Source: Rhizobium sp. C4 (GTDB lineage Bacteria; Pseudomonadota; Alphaproteobacteria; Rhizobiales; Rhizobiaceae). From it: 64,000 nucleotides of DNA. Numbering within the stretch: the first letter of the stretch is position 1; each line of letters starts with the position of its first letter. Below are positions 59,228-64,000 of this stretch, piece by piece. The stretch is taken from positions 1 to 64,000 of the forward strand of contig NZ_JAJNCX010000004.1 in assembly GCF_021026315.1 (NCBI RefSeq), in the 5' to 3' direction. The position numbers were made by a program, and so were the translations under genes. Under the pieces are notes generated by a model. It saw only the letters and a list, made by a program, of their open reading frames with translations, did no database searches and was not told where the DNA came from.

Positions 59228-60598
59228 TCAGTCCTTGAGCTTTCCGGCGACCGCTGCCAGCAGCTTCTGCGGCCGGTAGCCAAGGCGGCTCGGCGTCAGG
59301 CCCATGCGGACGACGACAAGATCGCGAGAGGGGACGACAGCCACCGTCTGGCCATCGTGGCCCTGCAGCCAGAAGGCATCAGCGGGCGCACCAAACGAGG
59401 CGTTTGGTTCTTCACCTGGCCCCGCGAGCCAGCTTTGCATCTGCGTATAGACGCCGTCCGAAGTCGAGTTGGCGGTGCGCATCATCTTCATGAAGTCTTC
59501 GCCGACCAGCCGGGTTCCGCTCCAGACGCCATCCTGCAGCAGGAACTGGCCTATGCGCGCCCAGTCCCGCGCCGAGGCGTAGAGATAGGAGCCGCCGGCG
59601 AATGTGTCGGTCTGGTCGACTTCCAGAACGGCGGACTGCATGCCGAGCGGATTGAACAGTTCCTTGCGCGGGAAGGCCAGCGCCGTCGCCTTGTCCGGCA
59701 TCTTGTTCATCCAGTAGCGCGCAATCACGACCGACGTGCCGGTCGAATAGTTGAACTGCGTATCGGGCTTGGCGGCGAGCGGCTGGGAGATGGTGAATTT
59801 CGCCATGTCCGGCTGCAGATAGAGCATGCGCGTCACGTCGGACACGTCGCCGTAATCCTCGTTGAAGACGAGCCCGCTCTGCATACCGGCAAGGCTCTTG
59901 AAGCTGATGTCCTTGCGATCGTCCTTCGCCCATTCGGGGAAGAGGTTCTTTTCGTCGAACGAGAGCAGGCCCATCTGCGCGGCGCGGCCGGCGAGGATCG
60001 CATTCACTGTCTTCGTCATCGACCAGCCGATCAGCGGCGTCTTGTCATCGAAACCTGCGCCATAGGTCTCGGCGACGATCTTGCCGTGGTGAACGACGAC
60101 GATGGCGCGCATGCCGGGGCCGCGCAGTGCGTCGTCCGAGAGAATGCCGGCGAGTGCCGGATCGAAGCTGGCACCGGCATGGTTGCCGACCGGCCATTCC
60201 GCATTGGCGTCGGGGACCGTCGGCTGCGGCGGCGCGGGCAGGGCGGTCGGCGCAATCGCCTCGTCGGCAAGGTTCATGCAGCCGTAGCCGGGGCGGTAGA
60301 CGGAGCTGCGCGGGGCGGCATAGCCGAGCAGGCGGGCTGTCACCTTGCCCTTGTCCTTGTCGACATCGAGCATGACGGCCTTGAGGATCGGGTTGCCCGG
60401 CGCCTGCACGTCGTCGGCCAGCACCTTCTGTGCGTCACGGCCGGCAAGGAAGACGTTGGAGCAGGCGATCTTGGCCGCATAGCTGTCGCCGACCTGCAGC
60501 AGTTCCGGCGGGGCGACCCGAATGGTGACGAGGAAAACGATGACGGCGGCGACAAGCGCGCCGAAGAACCATTTCAACAGCTTGAAGATGATACGCAT
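59228..60598 (-). CDS. Serine hydrolase of the class-C beta-lactamase/esterase family
   Basis: The 456-residue protein starts at the ATG at 60598. It is anchored by one N-terminal membrane helix (WFFGALVAAVIVFLVTIRVA). The catalytic S-x-x-K is LIGWSMTKTVNAIL, and a Tyr segment follows (QFNYSTGTSVVIARYWMNKM). The C-terminal part carries FWLQGHDGQTVAVVPSRDLV, where H-D-G takes the place of the usual third motif. Such proteins are often esterases, D-amino-acid peptidases or penicillin-binding relatives rather than resistance enzymes. The GGDEF/EAL gene lies upstream, with 129 bases between. Substrate unknown. Confidence 0.85.
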   Translation of the reverse strand: MRIIFKLLKWFFGALVAAVIVFLVTIRVAPPELLQVGDSYAAKIACSNVFLAGRDAQKVLADDVQAPGNPILKAVMLDVDKDKGKVTARLLGYAAPRSSVYRPGYGCMNLADEAIAPTALPAPPQPTVPDANAEWPVGNHAGASFDPALAGILSDDALRGPGMRAIVVVHHGKIVAETYGAGFDDKTPLIGWSMTKTVNAILAGRAAQMGLLSFDEKNLFPEWAKDDRKDISFKSLAGMQSGLVFNEDYGDVSDVTRMLYLQPDMAKFTISQPLAAKPDTQFNYSTGTSVVIARYWMNKMPDKATALAFPRKELFNPLGMQSAVLEVDQTDTFAGGSYLYASARDWARIGQFLLQDGVWSGTRLVGEDFMKMMRTANSTSDGVYTQMQSWLAGPGEEPNASFGAPADAFWLQGHDGQTVAVVPSRDLVVVRMGLTPSRLGYRPQKLLAAVAGKLKD

Positions 60599-60727
60599 GG
60601 AGCCTCCCGCAGCCGGGGCTTTTCATGCGCGCGACGGCGCGCCGTTCATTGAGGGCTGCAAACCCAGAATGAACAGCAAAGAGACAGGCTTGTCCATTGC
60701 TGAACAATGTCGTGCAGGGGGAATCTT

Positions 60728-62296
60728 TCAGGCGCGGCGCGCGGTGTCCGGACCTGCTCGGTTGGCGATGAACTCGGACACGGCCGATGCGGCCAGCGGC
60801 GTGGACGACAGATAGCCCTGCACCTGTGTCGCGCCCCTGTGGCGGACGAAGTCGATCGTGTTGTCGTTGCTTTCGGGGATGTTGGCGTTTGCCACCTTGA
60901 TGGCGGCACCGAACTGCATCATCGCGTCCATCAGTCCGGCACCCTCGGTGCTGGTGAGTACGCTTTGCGTCAGCGAGCGCTCAAGCCTGAGGCCGTCGAC
61001 GTCCATCTTGATGACCTGATGAAGGGCGTGCAGGGAAAGACCGAAATCATGCAGGGTCACCCGGACGCCAAGTGCATGAAGCTGCTCCAGACGTTCGCGC
61101 ACGCGCTCCATCCCAAGCGAAATGACGCTTTCGGAAAGTTCGATCGTCAGGCGCTGCGGCGGAAGGCCCGAGCGGTCGAGACAGCGCACGAGACGGGCGG
61201 GGAAATTGTCGTCCTCGAATTCGGCCTTTGAAATGGCGACCGATACGGCCACCTGGCCTGGCCAGCCTGCGGCGTCCATGCAGGCGGCATTGAGCACCCA
61301 GGCGTCTATCTTGCGCGTCAGGCCGCAGCGTTCGGCGGCGGGCAGGAAGCGCTCGGCGCTGATCAGGCCCTTTTGCGGATGCAGCCAGCGCAGCAGTGCT
61401 TCCATCGCCACGATGTGGCCGTCGCCGGACGACAGGATCGGCTGGAACTCCAGCATCAGTTCGCCCTGTGCGATGGCGCTGACCAGATCGCGCTCCATTT
61501 CGAGACGGCTCAGCGAGGCCTCGGCCAGCACCTTGTCATAGAACATGACAGAGGAGCCCGGGCGGTCCTTGGCACTGTAGAGCGCAAGATCGGCACGCTG
61601 CATCACATCCTTGATCGGTTCCGTCGGGCGCAAGGCCTCCGCTATGCCGATGCTGACGCCAACGTCCACCGTGCTATCGTCGAGCTTGACCGGCTCGCAG
61701 ACGAGGTCCGCGATCGCTTCGCCGAGGCCGGACAGGTGATCGTGGCTGACGCTGGCATGGACAAAGACCGCAAACTCGTCACCGCCCAGCCGGTAGGCCG
61801 AGATGTTGTCATGGCTGGCTTCCAGCGCCTTCAGGCGCGTGGCGATCTCGATGAGCAGCTGGTCGCCGGCCTGGTGGCCCTTGGTGTCGTTGACGAGTTT
61901 GAACTTGTCGAGGTCGAGCAGAAGCAGCGCGTAGTTTTGGCTCTCCACCGCTATCCGGCGCGCTGCCGTGTGGAAGGCGGCGCGGTTCTTCATGCCGGTC
62001 AGGTGGTCGTGCAGCGCATCGTGAAGCAGGCGCTGCTCCTGCTGGCGGCGTGCATCGTCTGCCTCCATCTGCCGGCGGCGGTTGCGCGCAAACTGCAGCG
62101 CCACGAGCCCCATCCAGGCAGGCATCGCGGCAAGCGTGAACTGCGACGGGTTTTCAAACGCCCATGTCAGGAACGATCCGCTGTATCCGGCATATCTGGC
62201 AATGAAAAAGAATGATGCAGGCAAAACCGCACCAACTGCCGAACCAACGAAAACATAACGTTGCTCAATTTTCGGCAGAAACGAATTTAACATCAT
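60728..62296 (-). CDS. Membrane GGDEF protein with degraded EAL domain
   Basis: The ATG at 62296 (MMLNSFLPKIEQRYVFVGSA), eight bases after AGGAG, gives 522 residues; upstream in-frame codons lack a ribosome binding site. Two membrane helices occupy ~20-65. Residues ~95-260 are the GGDEF domain with AYRLGGDEFAVFV (active-site motif intact); no R-x-x-D inhibitory site precedes it. Residues ~280-515 are an EAL domain. Its MEALLRWLHP and IELSESV segments are conserved, but the D-D-F-G motif reads LHDFGLSLHAL and the usual Asn and Lys positions read VAISKA and GLRLER. I infer a diguanylate cyclase with a non-hydrolysing EAL domain that may only bind c-di-GMP. Confidence 0.85.
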   Translation of the reverse strand: MMLNSFLPKIEQRYVFVGSAVGAVLPASFFFIARYAGYSGSFLTWAFENPSQFTLAAMPAWMGLVALQFARNRRRQMEADDARRQQEQRLLHDALHDHLTGMKNRAAFHTAARRIAVESQNYALLLLDLDKFKLVNDTKGHQAGDQLLIEIATRLKALEASHDNISAYRLGGDEFAVFVHASVSHDHLSGLGEAIADLVCEPVKLDDSTVDVGVSIGIAEALRPTEPIKDVMQRADLALYSAKDRPGSSVMFYDKVLAEASLSRLEMERDLVSAIAQGELMLEFQPILSSGDGHIVAMEALLRWLHPQKGLISAERFLPAAERCGLTRKIDAWVLNAACMDAAGWPGQVAVSVAISKAEFEDDNFPARLVRCLDRSGLPPQRLTIELSESVISLGMERVRERLEQLHALGVRVTLHDFGLSLHALHQVIKMDVDGLRLERSLTQSVLTSTEGAGLMDAMMQFGAAIKVANANIPESNDNTIDFVRHRGATQVQGYLSSTPLAASAVSEFIANRAGPDTARRA

Positions 62297-62379
62297 GTTA
62301 AACGCTCCTGGTCTGTGCGCGGACTCTAGAGCGAGAGGCGTTAATGAGTGTTTATCCAATCCGGTTAATGCATCGTGAA

Positions 62380-62397
62380 GGGTCATGAAACTGTAGC
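62380..62397 (+). promoter_or_regulatory. Candidate Pho box upstream of btaA
   Basis: GGGTCAT-GAAA-CTGTAGC has the 7-4-7 arrangement of rhizobial PhoB sites (CTGTCAT direct repeats); the first half matches five of seven bases and the second four. It lies 56 bases upstream of the btaA start codon. Phosphate starvation induction of betaine lipids through PhoB is established in Sinorhizobium; its use here is inferred. Confidence 0.55.
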
Positions 62398-62452
62398 GAA
62401 TCGTGACTAAGACTGCGCCCGCTTTGAATGATTTCAATGGGGTTCAGCGCCG

Positions 62453-63700
62453 ATGACGGGTATCGCTCCGATTACCGGATACTTAAAGAATACAAGGCTC
62501 AAGTCAGCCTTCATCAGGCATCGTGCGCTGAGCGGCAAAGGCCTGTCGGAACGGCTCTTCGGCCTGATGTTCTCCGGGCTCGTCTATCCACAGATTTGGG
62601 AGGACCCGGCTGTCGATATCGAGGCGATGCGGCTTGAGCCCCATCACAGCATCGTCACCATCGGTTCGGGCGGCTGCAACATGCTGGCCTATCTCGCCCA
62701 GGGCCCGGCGCGGATCGACGTCGTCGACCTCAATCACCATCACGTCGCGCTGAACCGGCTGAAGCTTGCCGCCTTCGAGACGCTGCCGTCTTACGCCGAC
62801 GTCCGCCGCATGTTTGCCGAGCCCGGCAATGCCGCCAACTCGGACGCCTTTGACCGGTTCATCGCGCCCGGTCTCGATCTGGAGACCTTCCAGTACTGGA
62901 ACGGTCGCGACAAGCTCGGCCGCCGCCGGATCTCGACCTTCGACCGCAACATCTATCGCACCGGCCTTCTCGGTCGTTTCATCGGGGCAGGGCATCTGGC
63001 TGCGCGTCTGCATGGGAAGACCTTCGACCGGCTGATGGCGGCGCGCACGCTCGAAGAGCAGCGGGAGATCTTCGATCGAGAGATCGCGCCGATGTTCGAC
63101 AGCGGTCTGGTGCGCTGGATCACCAGCCGCAAGAGCTCGCTCTTCGGTCTCGGCATTCCGCCGCAACAATATGACGAGCTCGCCGCCAGCAGTGCCTCCG
63201 GCCATGTCGCCGACGTGCTGCGCGAGCGGCTGGAAAAGCTCGCCTGCGGCTTCCCGCTCAAGGACAATTATTTCGCCTGGCAGGCCTTCTCGCGCCGCTA
63301 TCCCTCGTCGCACGAGGGCAGCCTGCCGCTCTATCTGCATCCGGACAGTTTCTCGAAGATCCGCGCCAATGCCCGTCGGGTTGAAGTGCATCACAAGAGC
63401 TTCACGGAGCTTCTGAAGCAGAAGCGCGCTGGCTCGGTCGATCGCTTCGTTCTCCTCGACGCGCAGGACTGGATGACGGCGGGGCAGCTCAACGAGCTGT
63501 GGACCGAGATCAACCGGGCCGCAGCCCCCGGCGCCCGCGTGATCTTCCGGACGGCGGCCGTCGCCAGCCCGCTCGAAGCCAAGCTCGATCCGCGCACGCT
63601 GGAGCCCTGGGATTATCTGCCCGATCTTTCGAATGAACTGCTCGCCCGTGACCGCTCGGCGATCTATGGCGGCTTCCACGTCTACAGGAAAGCCTCGTGA
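62453..63700 (+). CDS. btaA: S-adenosylmethionine:diacylglycerol 3-amino-3-carboxypropyl transferase BtaA
   Basis: The 415-residue protein starts at the ATG at 62453. It is the first enzyme of betaine lipid (DGTS) synthesis, moving the aminocarboxypropyl group of SAM onto diacylglycerol. Family segments are LMFSGLVYPQIWEDPAVDIE, SIVTIGSGGCNMLAYLAQGP (SAM site), RIDVVDLNHHHVALNRLKLA and FVLLDAQDWMTAGQLNELW. The btaB start overlaps its stop (GTGA). Together with the Pho-box-like repeat upstream this fits replacement of phospholipids by betaine lipids when phosphate is scarce. Confidence 0.93.
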   Translation: MTGIAPITGYLKNTRLKSAFIRHRALSGKGLSERLFGLMFSGLVYPQIWEDPAVDIEAMRLEPHHSIVTIGSGGCNMLAYLAQGPARIDVVDLNHHHVALNRLKLAAFETLPSYADVRRMFAEPGNAANSDAFDRFIAPGLDLETFQYWNGRDKLGRRRISTFDRNIYRTGLLGRFIGAGHLAARLHGKTFDRLMAARTLEEQREIFDREIAPMFDSGLVRWITSRKSSLFGLGIPPQQYDELAASSASGHVADVLRERLEKLACGFPLKDNYFAWQAFSRRYPSSHEGSLPLYLHPDSFSKIRANARRVEVHHKSFTELLKQKRAGSVDRFVLLDAQDWMTAGQLNELWTEINRAAAPGARVIFRTAAVASPLEAKLDPRTLEPWDYLPDLSNELLARDRSAIYGGFHVYRKAS

Positions 63701-64000
63701 GCGTGCTGGGAAACGCTGACGTCGCCGCGGACGCCCTGCATGCCGCGCGCATGGACAGGATGTATCGCACCCAGCGCCACATCTATGACCTGACGCGGAA
63801 ATACTACCTGCTGGGCCGCGACCGGGCGATCCGCGAACTGGCGGCAGAACCCGGCCAGAGCATTCTGGAACTCGGCTGCGGCACCGGGCGCAATCTCGCG
63901 CTGGCAGGGGCGTTCTTTCCCGGCTGCCGGCTCTATGGGCTCGACATTTCCGAGGAAATGCTGATCTCGGCGCGTGCCAAGCTGCCGTCCGATACCGTCC
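63697..64000 (+). CDS. btaB: N-methyltransferase BtaB, N-terminal part (runs off window)
   Basis: The GTG at 63697 overlaps the btaA stop by four bases. The visible ~101 residues begin MSVLGNADVAADALHAARMD, then RMYRTQRHIYDLTRKYYLLG, and contain SILELGCGTGRNLALAGAFF (SAM-binding loop) and LYGLDISEEMLISARAKL. This is the start of a class-I SAM methyltransferase. In the bta operon, BtaB adds three methyl groups to the diacylglyceryl-homoserine made by BtaA, giving DGTS. The gene continues beyond position 64000. I infer BtaB from gene order and the methyltransferase fold. Confidence 0.9.
   Translation, partial: MSVLGNADVAADALHAARMDRMYRTQRHIYDLTRKYYLLGRDRAIRELAAEPGQSILELGCGTGRNLALAGAFFPGCRLYGLDISEEMLISARAKLPSDTV

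Noticed and set aside
1-64000. CRISPR arrays, tRNA and rRNA genes
   Set aside because: I saw no regularly spaced direct repeats, no tRNA cloverleaf signature and no rRNA sequence, although short or divergent ones could have been missed by eye.

Overview
The window looks like chromosome or chromid DNA of a Rhizobiaceae alphaproteobacterium (Rhizobium/Agrobacterium type). The reasons are high GC in most of the window, a rhizobial-type flagellin, RIME-like intergenic palindromes, several soluble-tail chemoreceptors, an ArsR-methyltransferase/metF pair with its palindromic operator, and btaA-btaB betaine-lipid genes behind a Pho-box-like repeat. Everything here was read by eye. No database search was run, so family names rest on motifs and remembered family signatures.

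Region 1 (1-9.9 kb) looks accessory and is less GC-rich up to about 7.4 kb. It holds the edge of an IS3-type insertion sequence, a MobV/Pre-like relaxase gene whose 5' end is cut off by that element, an orphan flagellin, several exported or membrane proteins of unknown function, an orphan LuxR-type regulator, and a large exported caspase-like protein that has lost both catalytic residues.

Region 2 (10-17.5 kb) has an Rrf2-family regulator facing a sulfate ABC importer operon (sbp-cysT-cysW-cysA) whose promoter carries an inverted repeat, then a divergent ClC-family channel with CBS domains and an MscS channel.

Region 3 (17.5-30.3 kb) is the most coherent accessory system. A PotABCD-like ABC importer and an RpiR-type regulator face a divergent set: N-formylglutamate-amidohydrolase-like hydrolase, APC permease, glutamine-synthetase-like ligase, an embedded HTH/PIN toxin-antitoxin pair, aldehyde dehydrogenase and iron-type alcohol dehydrogenase. 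The enzymes fit a gamma-glutamylation route for an amino alcohol such as ethanolamine: ligate to glutamate, oxidise alcohol to aldehyde to acid, hydrolyse back to glutamate. Two tandem RIME-like palindromic repeats lie between the importer and the regulator.

Region 4 (30.5-41.5 kb) holds mostly housekeeping or scattered genes: a ParA-like ATPase, an L,D-transpeptidase, an aldose-epimerase-like protein, RidA, a TIGR01244-type phosphatase-like protein, an HWE histidine kinase, a MazG-like protein, a ThDP enzyme, a lipase-like hydrolase and the ABC-F factor EttA.

Region 5 (41.8-64 kb) contains two adjacent chemoreceptors that share nearly the same signalling half but have different sensors, the ArsR-methyltransferase/metF operon, a 25-residue membrane peptide next to a probable small RNA, a KefB-type antiporter, peptidoglycan enzymes, a DjlA-like co-chaperone, PPi-dependent phosphofructokinase, a third chemoreceptor with an HBM-type sensor, a LysE exporter, a lipoprotein transglycosylase, a serine hydrolase, a GGDEF/EAL protein with a degraded EAL domain, and btaA plus the start of btaB at the right edge.
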